Below, piece by piece: positions 33,247 through 41,462 of a stretch of DNA of 43,291 nucleotides. Numbering within the stretch: the stretch's first letter is position 1; each line of letters opens with the position of its first letter. The DNA is taken from NCBI GenBank assembly GCA_009691845.1, contig SIAJ01000045.1:1-43291 (forward strand), given 5' to 3'. The position numbers and the translations under genes were made by a program. Source of the DNA: Gemmataceae bacterium. Its GTDB lineage: Bacteria; Planctomycetota; Planctomycetia; Gemmatales; Gemmataceae. The notes beneath the pieces were generated by a model. The model searched no databases and was not told where the DNA came from. It saw only the letters and a program-made list of their open reading frames with translations.

Positions 33247-34224
33247 ATGAGTCCGCCTCTACGAATCGCCGTCGTCAGCACGCCACGAGCGGGAAATACG
33301 TGGGTGCGGCATCTCCTTGGGGCCGCGTACCAGGTGCCACATTTCGCCCGGCACTTCATGGCGGATGCGGATTGGGCCACGTTGCCTGCCGAAGTTGTTC
33401 TGCAAATCCACTGGCGACGCGAGCCGGGATTCGTCGCAAAATTGGCCGAACATGGCTTTCGCGTGGTAACGGTTGCTCGGCATCCACTCGATGTGCTGAT
33501 CTCGATTTTGCATTTCTGCGTGTACGAATCCGAGTCGGAACACTGGCTCCTCGGGGCCGGTGGCACGGAAGCGGAGATTTATGCGACCATGCCGCGAAGT
33601 CGGGCATTCATCGAGTACGCGAAAGGCCCTCGAGCGGGCGAACTACTCGCAGTCACGCCGGACTGGTGGGGCCAACCGGGCGTGCTCGGCCTGCGCTACG
33701 AAGACTGCGTTCGCGATACGGATGCCGAATTGCAGAAAATCGAAACGGCGTTCGGACCCATTCGTGCTTCGTCGAGAGAGGCCGTGATTCAGAATTGCTC
33801 GCTCGGCCAACTGCGGAAGGAAGCGATCAACAACCATTTCTGGAAAGGCTCGCCTGGCTTGTGGAAGCTGCTGCTGCCTACCAGGGAGGCACACGAAATC
33901 GCATCAACGATGACGAACGCGATGCTTCCCTTTGACTATGCCTGCGATCCGAATCTGAATCTCAGCGATCTGGACGCCGACCGCAACTGGGCACGTTTCG
34001 TGGGGGACGAAATCAAGCAAACGCTTCGCCGCAGTACGGAAGGGCATCGGGCCGAATTGAACGTGCGCGAGGAACAATTGACCGAGGTTGCGGGCCATTA
34101 CGAGGAACTGGTGAAACGGTTGGAACATTCACTGGTATTATCAGGGCCGATTGCGAGACGGCTGAAGGAGTTGCTGGTGCGCTATCCCCGATTGGGAAAA
34201 TGGCTGAGACGGCGACGCACCTAA
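33247..34224 (+). CDS. Sulfotransferase
   Basis: 325 aa, cytosolic-type sulfotransferase that would move sulfate from PAPS to an alcohol or amine. The 5'-phosphosulfate loop is STPRAGNTWVRHLL near residue 11 and the 3'-phosphate motif is TVARHPLDVLISILHF. The last 60 residues (about 260-320) are charged and helical and look like a coiled coil, an addition to the catalytic domain. No ribosome binding site is evident at ATG 33247. The acceptor substrate cannot be told. Confidence 0.9.
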   Translation: MSPPLRIAVVSTPRAGNTWVRHLLGAAYQVPHFARHFMADADWATLPAEVVLQIHWRREPGFVAKLAEHGFRVVTVARHPLDVLISILHFCVYESESEHWLLGAGGTEAEIYATMPRSRAFIEYAKGPRAGELLAVTPDWWGQPGVLGLRYEDCVRDTDAELQKIETAFGPIRASSREAVIQNCSLGQLRKEAINNHFWKGSPGLWKLLLPTREAHEIASTMTNAMLPFDYACDPNLNLSDLDADRNWARFVGDEIKQTLRRSTEGHRAELNVREEQLTEVAGHYEELVKRLEHSLVLSGPIARRLKELLVRYPRLGKWLRRRRT

Positions 34225-34241
34225 CGCGCTTGAACCGCAAG

Positions 34242-34278
34242 CATAGTAGTCCGCACACGGAGTGTGCGGACTACTATG
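34242..34278. repeat. Palindromic repeat, family 1, copy E (perfect 17-bp stem)
   Basis: CATAGTAGTCCGCACAC (34242-34258) pairs without mismatch with 34262-34278 across GGA. It lies in the convergent gap between the sulfotransferase and the DapA-like gene, 18 bp after the former's stop. This is the most perfect copy of the five in the window. Confidence 0.9.
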
Positions 34279-34351
34279 AGGAACTTCTCCGCAACGTGCA
34301 GAGAATTTCACTGGTAAGAATCTAACCAGGGTTGAGTCTGTGGGCAGGAAA

Positions 34352-35305
34352 TCACCCCCACTTCCGCATCCGCTCAACAATATTTCGCAAGATTTCCACA
34401 TCGCTCTGCGATCGCCGCATTCCCTGTGGGTGCGGAGCGTCGTGTTGGATCCAGCCTCGCAGCTTCAACAATTGTGCCGCCGAGTGCTTGTAGGCCGGCA
34501 CCGGGGGCTGGAACGCGAAGAAGCCGAGATACTGCAGCAGATCGTTCAACTCGTAAAAACCCGGATCGCCGGCAAGCCACATGGCATCGCGTTTGGCGAA
34601 TAGATCCGGGGCAAATGTACTCAGGCCCAGCAAATAATCGCTACCGTACATCACCATGTCGATGGCCAGATCATTGCCGGTCAGAACACGAAACTCGGGT
34701 CGAACCCGATCGCGAAGAAGAAGACGTTGCCACTCCAGTTCGCGATTGAGAGACGAGTGCTTCGCTCCCATGCACTCGGGAATCGCCATCAATCCGGCAT
34801 ACGTATCGAGGTCGTAGATACGCCCGAACGGAGCGAACATCTGGCCGAGTTCGAAGCCGATGAAGTGTGGCGTGAACTTCGCGATGGCCCGATAGGCATC
34901 GAGCAGGCGGTCGCCTTCGAGTGATGTAAGCCCGAACGATTGGAAGATCACCGGCGTTCCACCGGCTTCCTGGATATCCTCGATTGCTCGTCGATAGGCA
35001 TCCAGATTGAATGGATCGCCAGCCGAGTCGCAAACGAAGGCGCCTGCTGCAAAGGCACGGCGATCGGCACACGCTTTGGTTTCGGCCAACGCCATTCGGC
35101 GTTCTTCGGGCGTGATGAGATTCACATAACCCGTATCCATATTGATGGCGGGGACCAGGCCGGCCGCCAGCGTGCGTGCGAGATGCTCGCGGAAGCCGTC
35201 CCAATCGATTCGGCCGCGTTCGTCGTAGGGCAACAGGATGGCCGACATGCCCATGATTTCGCGTCGAGGGCGGATCATCGTGAGCGGATCGATTGCTGGC
35301 ATCAT
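34352..35305 (-). CDS. Dihydrodipicolinate synthase (DapA) superfamily lyase/aldolase
   Basis: 317 aa, N-acetylneuraminate lyase/DHDPS superfamily, class I aldolase fold. The probable Schiff-base lysine is K182 in [12 protein letters not shown]. It departs from true DapA: the motif with the catalytic Tyr (usually PYY) reads VIFQSFGL, so a role in lysine synthesis is unlikely. Two ATGs lie side by side (35305 and 35302); an open frame extends to 35380 but has weaker support. Divergent from the amidase. A 2-keto acid substrate is likely but unidentified. Confidence 0.87.
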   Translation of the reverse strand: MMPAIDPLTMIRPRREIMGMSAILLPYDERGRIDWDGFREHLARTLAAGLVPAINMDTGYVNLITPEERRMALAETKACADRRAFAAGAFVCDSAGDPFNLDAYRRAIEDIQEAGGTPVIFQSFGLTSLEGDRLLDAYRAIAKFTPHFIGFELGQMFAPFGRIYDLDTYAGLMAIPECMGAKHSSLNRELEWQRLLLRDRVRPEFRVLTGNDLAIDMVMYGSDYLLGLSTFAPDLFAKRDAMWLAGDPGFYELNDLLQYLGFFAFQPPVPAYKHSAAQLLKLRGWIQHDAPHPQGMRRSQSDVEILRNIVERMRKWG

Positions 35306-35385
35306 GTAACTCTCGTGGCGTGAAGATTCTGCCGGGTAATATACTCGTTCCATAGAGATCCGAAACCACTTGCGCCGCACTCACC

Positions 35386-37068
35386 ATGGAACAGCCACTC
35401 GCTCCCTCGCGTCGTCAATTAATGAAGTCGCTTGCCGCGATCGGGATCGGCAGCACGGTCTTTCAACGGGCCGTCGTCGCTCAGGTGCCGAAGGAAAGCA
35501 TGACCGTCACAGTCGAGATGATCGAGAAGGCCGAGTGGATCACGGGACTCAAACTCACGGACGCGGAACGGCGCGCGCTGGTTCGCAATTTGAATAATGG
35601 CCTGCGGTCATACGAACGCAATCGCCAAGTGACCCTGACGAACGACGTGCCGCCCGCATTCGCGTTCTTACCCTCCTCGGTTCTGACAAAAGCGGAGCCT
35701 CGTGGAACGGTCGAGCCGATTTCGGGTGCGGTTCCCAAGAAACCGGCTTCTAACGAGGATCTGGCCTTTCTGCCGCTGACGGCACTTTCGCAATTGGTGC
35801 GAACCAAGGCCGTCTCTTCGGTCGAACTCACCAAACTCTATTTGGAACGGCTCAAGAAATATGATCCGGCGTTGAAATGCGTCGTCACGCTCACGGAAGA
35901 ACTCGCATTGAAGCAAGCGGAGGCGGCAGACAAGGAAATCGCGGCTGGCAAATATCGCGGGCCACTCCACGGTATTCCGTGGGGAGCGAAGGACCTGATC
36001 GCCTATCCCGGCTACAAGACGACGTGGGGTGCTGGACCTTACAAGGATCAAACGCTCGACGTGAAAGCGACGGTCGCGAAAAAACTCGAAGATGCCGGGG
36101 CCGTGCTGGTGGCGAAGTTGACCCTCGGGGCGCTCGCTCAGGGCGACTTGTGGTTCGGCGGCATGACGCGTAATCCGTGGAATGTGAAGCAAGGTTCGAG
36201 TGGCTCGTCTGCTGGCTCATCCTCGGCCGTGGTCGCGGGCCTCGTCGGCTTCGCCATTGGCAGCGAGACCATGGGCAGCATTGTCTCGCCATGCACGCGT
36301 TGCGGAGCGAGCGGCCTGCGGCCGACGTTCGGACGAATTAGCCGGGCCGGGTGCATGACGCTCTCCTGGACCATGGACAAACTCGGGCCGATTTGCCGGT
36401 CGATGGAAGATTGCGCTCTCGTGTTAGGTGCCATCCACGGGGCCGACGCCGGCGATGCCGCGGCCGTGGATCGCCCGTTCAACTGGCCCGCGAAACGTGA
36501 ACTCAAAGCGATGAAGGTCGGTTTCGTGGAAGGCAAGGGGGACAAGGAACGCAAGGAACTCCAAACACTCCGCGAACTTGGTGTGACCTTGGTGCCGATC
36601 AAGTTGCCTGATCAGTATCCCGCGGACGTGCAGACGATCCTGTATGCCGAATGTGCGGCTGCGTTCGACGATCTCACTCGAAAGGGCATCAACGAAGGCA
36701 TCGGCACCTGGGCGAACTCGTTCCGCTTCGGACAATTCATCCCGGCCGTGGAGTACATCCGGGCCAATCGTATTCGCACGCTGCTCATGCGGGAAATGGA
36801 AACGCTGTTCGAGAAAGTCGATCTCTATATGAATCGCGATCCGTACGTGGATATGGCCATCACGAATCTCACCGGCCACCCGACAGCCGTGCTTCCGAAC
36901 GGCTTCACCAAACAGGGCGACACGGAGACGCCGACCTCAATTACATTCACCGGGCGACTGTACGGCGAAACCGAACTGCTCGTCGTGGCCAACGCGTATC
37001 AGCAAGCGACCGGCCATCATCTCAAGCGGCCACCGATGGAGAAAGCGACGGCGGCGAATGCGGGCTAG
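35386..37068 (+). CDS. Tat-exported amidase (amidase-signature family)
   Basis: 560 aa. Ser-cisSer-Lys amidase related to GatA. The triad is K202 (GIPWGAKDLI), cis-S274 (in QGSSGSSAGSSSAVVAG) and nucleophile S298 (GSETMGSIVSP); the 24-residue spacing between the serines matches the family. The N-terminus PSRRQLMKSLAAIGIG fits a Tat signal (SRRxLMK), so it is exported folded. An extra domain of about 80 residues (38-120) precedes the amidase core. It is not the tRNA amidotransferase subunit, as that enzyme is cytosolic. Its stop shares a CTAG with the convergent pxpC stop. Confidence 0.92.
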   Translation: MEQPLAPSRRQLMKSLAAIGIGSTVFQRAVVAQVPKESMTVTVEMIEKAEWITGLKLTDAERRALVRNLNNGLRSYERNRQVTLTNDVPPAFAFLPSSVLTKAEPRGTVEPISGAVPKKPASNEDLAFLPLTALSQLVRTKAVSSVELTKLYLERLKKYDPALKCVVTLTEELALKQAEAADKEIAAGKYRGPLHGIPWGAKDLIAYPGYKTTWGAGPYKDQTLDVKATVAKKLEDAGAVLVAKLTLGALAQGDLWFGGMTRNPWNVKQGSSGSSAGSSSAVVAGLVGFAIGSETMGSIVSPCTRCGASGLRPTFGRISRAGCMTLSWTMDKLGPICRSMEDCALVLGAIHGADAGDAAAVDRPFNWPAKRELKAMKVGFVEGKGDKERKELQTLRELGVTLVPIKLPDQYPADVQTILYAECAAAFDDLTRKGINEGIGTWANSFRFGQFIPAVEYIRANRIRTLLMREMETLFEKVDLYMNRDPYVDMAITNLTGHPTAVLPNGFTKQGDTETPTSITFTGRLYGETELLVVANAYQQATGHHLKRPPMEKATAANAG

Positions 37069-37961
37069 CCGATGCCGAACGCGATTCTTCGGAGTAATTC
37101 GTGGAGTTCCACCCGCTGTTTGGTGGAGAATTCTTCCGCCTTCCTCGCGCTGACCAACTGAAAGCGAACGTCATCTCCCGGCCGCAATTGTGCTAATCGA
37201 TCGATATCAGCCGAAATGATATGGGCCACTTTTGGGTAGCCCCCGATCGTTTGGCCATCCACACCAATCGCGATCGGCTTGCCTTCGTTCGTGATCTGGA
37301 TCGCACCAGGGGCAACCGCCTCCGAAACAAGTTCGCGTTTCGGCATCTTGAGAGGCGGGCCATCCAGCCGCAAGCCCATGCGATTGCAATCGGGCGTGAC
37401 TCTGTAGCTATTCGAGAAGAATGCATCCTTGAACCAGTCGGCTTGCGGCCCCGGCAGACAACGCAACCGAACGGTCTTTTCCGAGATAGAAGGGTTCGTG
37501 CCGAGTCCGCGACCGGGAAGAACCGAGGAGTTGCATTCAAGAATGTCATCCGCCAGCACAGGCTTGAAGCCGGTCACGCTATCCAGGACCTTTGGGAAAC
37601 GGAATCCGCCAGGCACGCAGAGATACGCTCGGCAGCCGCGCGGCGTGCCGCCGGTTCGCAATGTTTGACCTTCCTTCAGTGTGAATGTGTGCCCCGCCTC
37701 GATCGCTTCGCCATCGCGGTAGACTTGAAACGGAGCACCGAACACGCCCATGCCCACATCCCGAACCGCAATGAGTGTTGGCCCCATGAGCGTGATTTCC
37801 AGGGCCGGCGTTTGCGGGGCATTGCCGACGAGTGCGTTGCCGATTGCCAACGCCGAACGATCCGAAGGACCGCCCACTGGAATGCCGAGCGAACGCGTCC
37901 GTGGTCGGCCGCCGTCGACCACGAGTGTGTGAGTGCCGGGTGAAAGAATGCGTAGGCTCAT
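37065..37961 (-). CDS. pxpC: 5-oxoprolinase subunit C (PxpC) / biotin-dependent carboxyltransferase family
   Basis: 298 aa. PxpC works with PxpA and PxpB to hydrolyse 5-oxoproline to glutamate with ATP. Marks are the start ILSPGTHTLVVDGGRPRTRS, GIPVGGPSDRSALAIGNALV and the late INEGKPIAIGVDGQTIGGYP-like segment at about 230-250. It is not fused to PxpB and no pxpB is next to it. The ATG overlaps the pxpA stop (ATGA), so the two are coupled. Convergent with the amidase; the stop codons share the palindrome CTAG. Confidence 0.92.
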   Translation of the reverse strand: MSLRILSPGTHTLVVDGGRPRTRSLGIPVGGPSDRSALAIGNALVGNAPQTPALEITLMGPTLIAVRDVGMGVFGAPFQVYRDGEAIEAGHTFTLKEGQTLRTGGTPRGCRAYLCVPGGFRFPKVLDSVTGFKPVLADDILECNSSVLPGRGLGTNPSISEKTVRLRCLPGPQADWFKDAFFSNSYRVTPDCNRMGLRLDGPPLKMPKRELVSEAVAPGAIQITNEGKPIAIGVDGQTIGGYPKVAHIISADIDRLAQLRPGDDVRFQLVSARKAEEFSTKQRVELHELLRRIAFGIG

Positions 37962-38653
37962 GCGAACGCCCGCAACTCGGCCCCGCCGCGTAGCAATTCC
38001 TCGCGTATCGCTCTAACGAACTCGACGGCCTGCGGATTGTCGCCGTGAACGCAGATCGTCCGCACGCCACGTTCCGAAATCAATTTCAGCACTTGCTGAG
38101 CCGCTTCATGCGGGCTCTCGATGAACGCGCCCGGTTCATCTCGTGAAATGAGCGAGCCATCGGTACGGTATCCTCGGTCTGCGAATCCCTCCGCGAAAAA
38201 CGGGACGCGTCCCGTTGCCCGATGTTCCAGCCGTGAGCCTGGTAGCCCAATCACGGGCAACTCGTGCCAGACACACGCGGAAACGATCGCGTCCGCATAG
38301 GCATCGTCCCGACAGGCTTGGTGGTATAGGCCGCCGTGTGGCTTCACATACCGCAATTTCTGCCCGAGTTTGTTCGCGATTTCCCTGAGCGAGGCGATTT
38401 GCTGGATCGTCTCCTCCAACACAGTTCGCGGCGGGGTTTGCAACTCGCGGCGGCCAAAGTTTTCGCGGTCCGGATGGCCCGGATGGGCCCCGATGGACAC
38501 GCCGTGTTTCGCGGCAAGTTTGAGAGTCGCCAGGATTCCGGCGGCGTCACCCGCGTGAGCCCCGCAGCAAACGTTGGCCGAGGTAATCAAAGGGAGTAAC
38601 TCGCCATCCGTTCCCGCCCCCTCGCCCAGATCGCAATTGAGATCGATGAACAT
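37958..38653 (-). CDS. pxpA: 5-oxoprolinase subunit A (PxpA), LamB/YcsF family
   Basis: 231 aa. TIM-barrel-like LamB/YcsF protein. Family marks are DLNCDLGEG at the N-terminus, NVCCGAHAGD, SIGAHPGHPDRENFGRREL, VKPHGGLYHQ and FAEGFADRGYRTDGSLISR. ATG 38653 begins the family-typical MFIDLNCDLGEG; a GTG at 38665 in frame is less likely. Coupled to pxpC by a 4-nt overlap. Its start codon shares CATG with an ATG in the opposite direction (38652), a possible alternative start of hpt. Confidence 0.94.
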   Translation of the reverse strand: MFIDLNCDLGEGAGTDGELLPLITSANVCCGAHAGDAAGILATLKLAAKHGVSIGAHPGHPDRENFGRRELQTPPRTVLEETIQQIASLREIANKLGQKLRYVKPHGGLYHQACRDDAYADAIVSACVWHELPVIGLPGSRLEHRATGRVPFFAEGFADRGYRTDGSLISRDEPGAFIESPHEAAQQVLKLISERGVRTICVHGDNPQAVEFVRAIREELLRGGAELRAFA

Positions 38654-38693
38654 GAACGAATCCACACTTCCCTATCGCTTCACACTCCGTTCA

Positions 38694-39236
38694 ATGATCC
38701 TACACCCTGGAGCGGCCTTCGTGCGCGTTTTGATCCCAGAAGACGAGATTTCGAAGCGAGTCGAACTCGTTGCGGGCCAAATCGCCCGTGCCTACGAAGG
38801 ACAGCCGCTCACGATTGTCGGCGTACTCACGGGTTGCCTGGTTTTCCTCGCCGACCTGATCCGTCGGCTCGATCTTCCGCTGCGAATTGCACTCGTGCAG
38901 GCTTCGAGTTATCGCGGAGCGACCACACAAGGGGGCGAATTGCACATTCAGGACGACCTCCTCCCCGATCTCAAAGGGCGACATATTTTGTTGATCGACG
39001 ATATTCTCGATACCGGCCGGACCATGAAACATCTGGTCGATCATCTGCGTGGGCTGGGCACGGCGTCCGTGCGAACTGCTGTGCTTCTCCGCAAGAAGGG
39101 GCGTCAGGAAGTCGCCATCGAGCCGGACTTTGTCGGCTTCGAAATTCCCAACGAATTCGTCGTCGGTTACGGGCTGGACTACGACGACGAGTTTCGCAAC
39201 CTGCCGTTTATCGGCGTACTCGATAGGCCGGCCTGA
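38694..39236 (+). CDS. hpt: Hypoxanthine phosphoribosyltransferase
   Basis: 180 aa from ATG 38694; a longer in-frame ATG at 38652 would add 14 residues. Purine salvage enzyme that joins hypoxanthine or guanine to PRPP. The PRPP loop ILLIDDILDTGRT lies at about 98-110, and the start VLIPEDEISKRVELVAGQIA and the end DYDDEFRNLPFIGVL fit the family. The shorter start is used because it gives the family's normal length; neither has a clear ribosome binding site. Followed 4 bp later by a glycosyltransferase gene, so the two form an operon. Confidence 0.93.
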   Translation: MILHPGAAFVRVLIPEDEISKRVELVAGQIARAYEGQPLTIVGVLTGCLVFLADLIRRLDLPLRIALVQASSYRGATTQGGELHIQDDLLPDLKGRHILLIDDILDTGRTMKHLVDHLRGLGTASVRTAVLLRKKGRQEVAIEPDFVGFEIPNEFVVGYGLDYDDEFRNLPFIGVLDRPA

Positions 39237-39240
39237 CGCA

Positions 39241-40272
39241 ATGCGACCCGTTACCTTTCTCGTTCCCGACCTCGGCCACGCCAGCCATGCCAAGCAAGTA
39301 TCGCTACTTGCTCCTGCCATGAAAACGGCTGGCCACCCGGTGAACGTGTTCTCGCTCGCCGGCGACGGCACCTTCTCGACTCCACTGCGAATGGCGGGAC
39401 TCGCCGTCGAAGGACATCGAGGCCGCCGCTTCTTCGACATCGGCGATTTTCTCTTACTACGCAGACGACTAGACGAGACTCGCGAGGGTACGCTACACGT
39501 CTTCGGCCTCTCCGCACTGCGAGCCGCCAAACTGACGGGCATTGGCCTCGACCGACTAGAGATAATTCTTACGCTCAAGGGCCGAGAGAAGTTGAATCGG
39601 ATCAATCGCCGGTGGGTCAACCAGGTGGGCCGCATCCAGGTCCCACATGCTGTGGCACGCGATCATCTGATCGCTCAGGAAATTTCCGCCGCCCTCATCG
39701 AAGTGGTCCGACCGGTGGTTGCCTTGCCACCTCCTCTGCCGGATCGTGACGAGTTTTGCCGTTCGATTGGCGTCTCGCCGCATGTTCCACTGCTGATGAC
39801 GGCCGGGCAGATGCGGAACTCGGACCTCTACGTCGCTCTGTGGGTTTTCGAATACATCCGCTATCCGGAAAAGTCGGCCCGTTTACTAATGATGGGCGAC
39901 GGGCCGGGTCGCGAGAAAATTGAGTCGGCCTCGCATGGCTTGGCTCCGGAAGGATCGCGAGTCATGTTCCTCGGGGCACGTCCGGATGTGCCGAATGTTC
40001 TCGGCCTCGCGGAGATCGTCATTCTCCCGCAAAAGACCGGCGGTGTAAACGTGGCCCTCGAAGCAATGGCAGCAGGTCGAGCCGTGGTTGCAACGGCCAC
40101 TCCCGACATGTCCGCCATCATTCGACACAACGAAACCGGCATCCTGGTCCCGAACGGATCGCCCTACGAATTCGCACGAATCATGTACAAACTCATGCAT
40201 GATCCCGCCCGACGAGATGCACTCGGAAAGGCCGCCGCGGGGTGGGTGAAGGCTTCGCAGAACCTACCGTGA
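39241..40272 (+). CDS. Glycosyltransferase, GT4-like
   Basis: 343 aa. The C-terminal half has the GT-B marks of family 4: LLMTAGQMRNSDLYVALWVF, ARLLMMGDGPGREKIE, VMFLGARPDVPNVLGLAEIV, and the donor-site end LPQKTGGVNVALEAMAAGRA with Glu near NVALEAM. The N-terminal half starts RPVTFLVPDLGHASHAKQV. The frame is open upstream into hpt, but ATG 39241, 4 bp after the hpt stop, begins the fold. No signal or membrane helix. Sugar and acceptor are unknown. Confidence 0.9.
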   Translation: MRPVTFLVPDLGHASHAKQVSLLAPAMKTAGHPVNVFSLAGDGTFSTPLRMAGLAVEGHRGRRFFDIGDFLLLRRRLDETREGTLHVFGLSALRAAKLTGIGLDRLEIILTLKGREKLNRINRRWVNQVGRIQVPHAVARDHLIAQEISAALIEVVRPVVALPPPLPDRDEFCRSIGVSPHVPLLMTAGQMRNSDLYVALWVFEYIRYPEKSARLLMMGDGPGREKIESASHGLAPEGSRVMFLGARPDVPNVLGLAEIVILPQKTGGVNVALEAMAAGRAVVATATPDMSAIIRHNETGILVPNGSPYEFARIMYKLMHDPARRDALGKAAAGWVKASQNLP

Positions 40273-40285
40273 GCGCTGATTTGGT

Positions 40286-40311
40286 GGGTGGCGTAAAGCC
40301 TTTACCCACCC
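40286..40311. terminator. Hairpin in the convergent gap between GT4 and PKS genes
   Basis: GGGTGG-c-GTAAAG pairs with CTTTAC-CCACCC across one base, a 12-bp stem with one bulged C. It fills most of the 48-bp gap between two convergent stops. There is no T-tract on either side, so it may be a REP-like element that works as a bidirectional 3' end. Confidence 0.55.
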
Positions 40312-40320
40312 GGGATGCGA

Positions 40321-41424
40321 CTACTCAAATAACGCGACTTCCACGTTCAACCCGGGCCCGAAGCCAATCGATACGCACGGTAACGGCGACTTCTTGGCCA
40401 TCAGCTTCTTCAAGATGAAGATCACCGTTGAACTCGACATGTTGCCATATTGATCGAGAATCTCGCGTGAGGCCCAGGTCTCTTCGCCCTTCAAGCCGAT
40501 CGAAGTCGAGGCGGCATCGAGAATCTTTGGCCCACCCGGATGAATCGCCCACGATTTGATATCGCCGATTTTCTTGCCGCTCTTGGCCAACCATTCATCG
40601 AGCCAGGGCCGCAGCTTTTTGCCGATCACTTCGGGAATCTTCTTTGAAAGCGTCATGCCGAAGCCGTGGTCGCCGATTGTCCAAGTCATCACCTCGGCCG
40701 CCTCGGGGATCATGCACGAGCCGTTGGCCGTCACGTGCCAAGTACTGGAGGTGCCGCCGCTGGCTGCTCCGACGATCGCACCGGAACCATCGGAAAATAA
40801 GGCGTTGGCCACAACCTTCTGCGGATCCCAGCCGTAGTTGTAATGTAGGCTGCACAATTCCACGGAGCAGACGAGCACGCGTGCCTTCGGATCACTTTCC
40901 GCATAAGCACGGGCCACGCGAAGCCCGTTCAACGCGGCATGGCAACCCATGAAGCCGACGTGCGTCCGTTCGACCGACGGGCACAGACCCAGATCGTTGA
41001 TGATGGCGGCATCAAAACCCGGGGCCGCGAAGCCCGTACAGGAAACGGTCACGAGATGCGTGATCTCGTTCGGCAACACGCCCGATTGGGCCAACGCCTC
41101 CGCGCTGGACTTGATCGCGAGCAGCGGCGCTTCCGCTTCGTAGATGGCCATGCGCTCGCGAGTCGTCGGCCCTCGATCGCCCGGCTCGCCCGACGGCAGG
41201 AACGGCGAGTTCGAAATCCGCGTGTTTTCGACAATGTCCTTGATCACCTGCGTGCCCAGGCAAATGAATCGCCGCGAGATGCCGCTGCCTCCGTAGATCG
41301 CAGGGATATACGTGGCCTGCTCGGCCGACTGGGCACACAAATATTCCGCAACCTTCTGGGCATCGTGCTGATCGAGCGTGCCCGTTGGGTTTGCCGTGCC
41401 GATGCCCAGGATGGAAAAAGCCAT
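40321..41424 (-). CDS. Type III polyketide synthase (chalcone/stilbene synthase family)
   Basis: 367 aa homodimeric-type ketosynthase. The catalytic triad is complete: C161 (HVGFMGCHAALNG), H295 (WAIHPGGPKIL) and N328 (DQYGNMSSSTV). The C-terminal loop GFGPGLNVEVALFE matches the family's GFGPGLT-type end. ATG 41424 has GGGAA a few bases upstream. It would extend an acyl-CoA with malonyl-CoA units to a pyrone or phenolic lipid; the product cannot be told. No tailoring enzyme lies beside it; hemC is 38 bp upstream in the same direction, so the two may share a message. Confidence 0.94.
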   Translation of the reverse strand: MAFSILGIGTANPTGTLDQHDAQKVAEYLCAQSAEQATYIPAIYGGSGISRRFICLGTQVIKDIVENTRISNSPFLPSGEPGDRGPTTRERMAIYEAEAPLLAIKSSAEALAQSGVLPNEITHLVTVSCTGFAAPGFDAAIINDLGLCPSVERTHVGFMGCHAALNGLRVARAYAESDPKARVLVCSVELCSLHYNYGWDPQKVVANALFSDGSGAIVGAASGGTSSTWHVTANGSCMIPEAAEVMTWTIGDHGFGMTLSKKIPEVIGKKLRPWLDEWLAKSGKKIGDIKSWAIHPGGPKILDAASTSIGLKGEETWASREILDQYGNMSSSTVIFILKKLMAKKSPLPCVSIGFGPGLNVEVALFE

Positions 41425-41462
41425 TGATAGTTCCCGTTTCGTCGCGACGCGTTAGCAAAGCG

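Noticed and set aside
32457..33566. Open frame on the minus strand extending the ATP-grasp gene upstream by 370 codons
   Set aside because: It runs across the 7TM gene in another frame; the 7TM frame has clear family matches and helices, while this one is Arg/Pro-rich without any motif. High GC explains the lack of stops.
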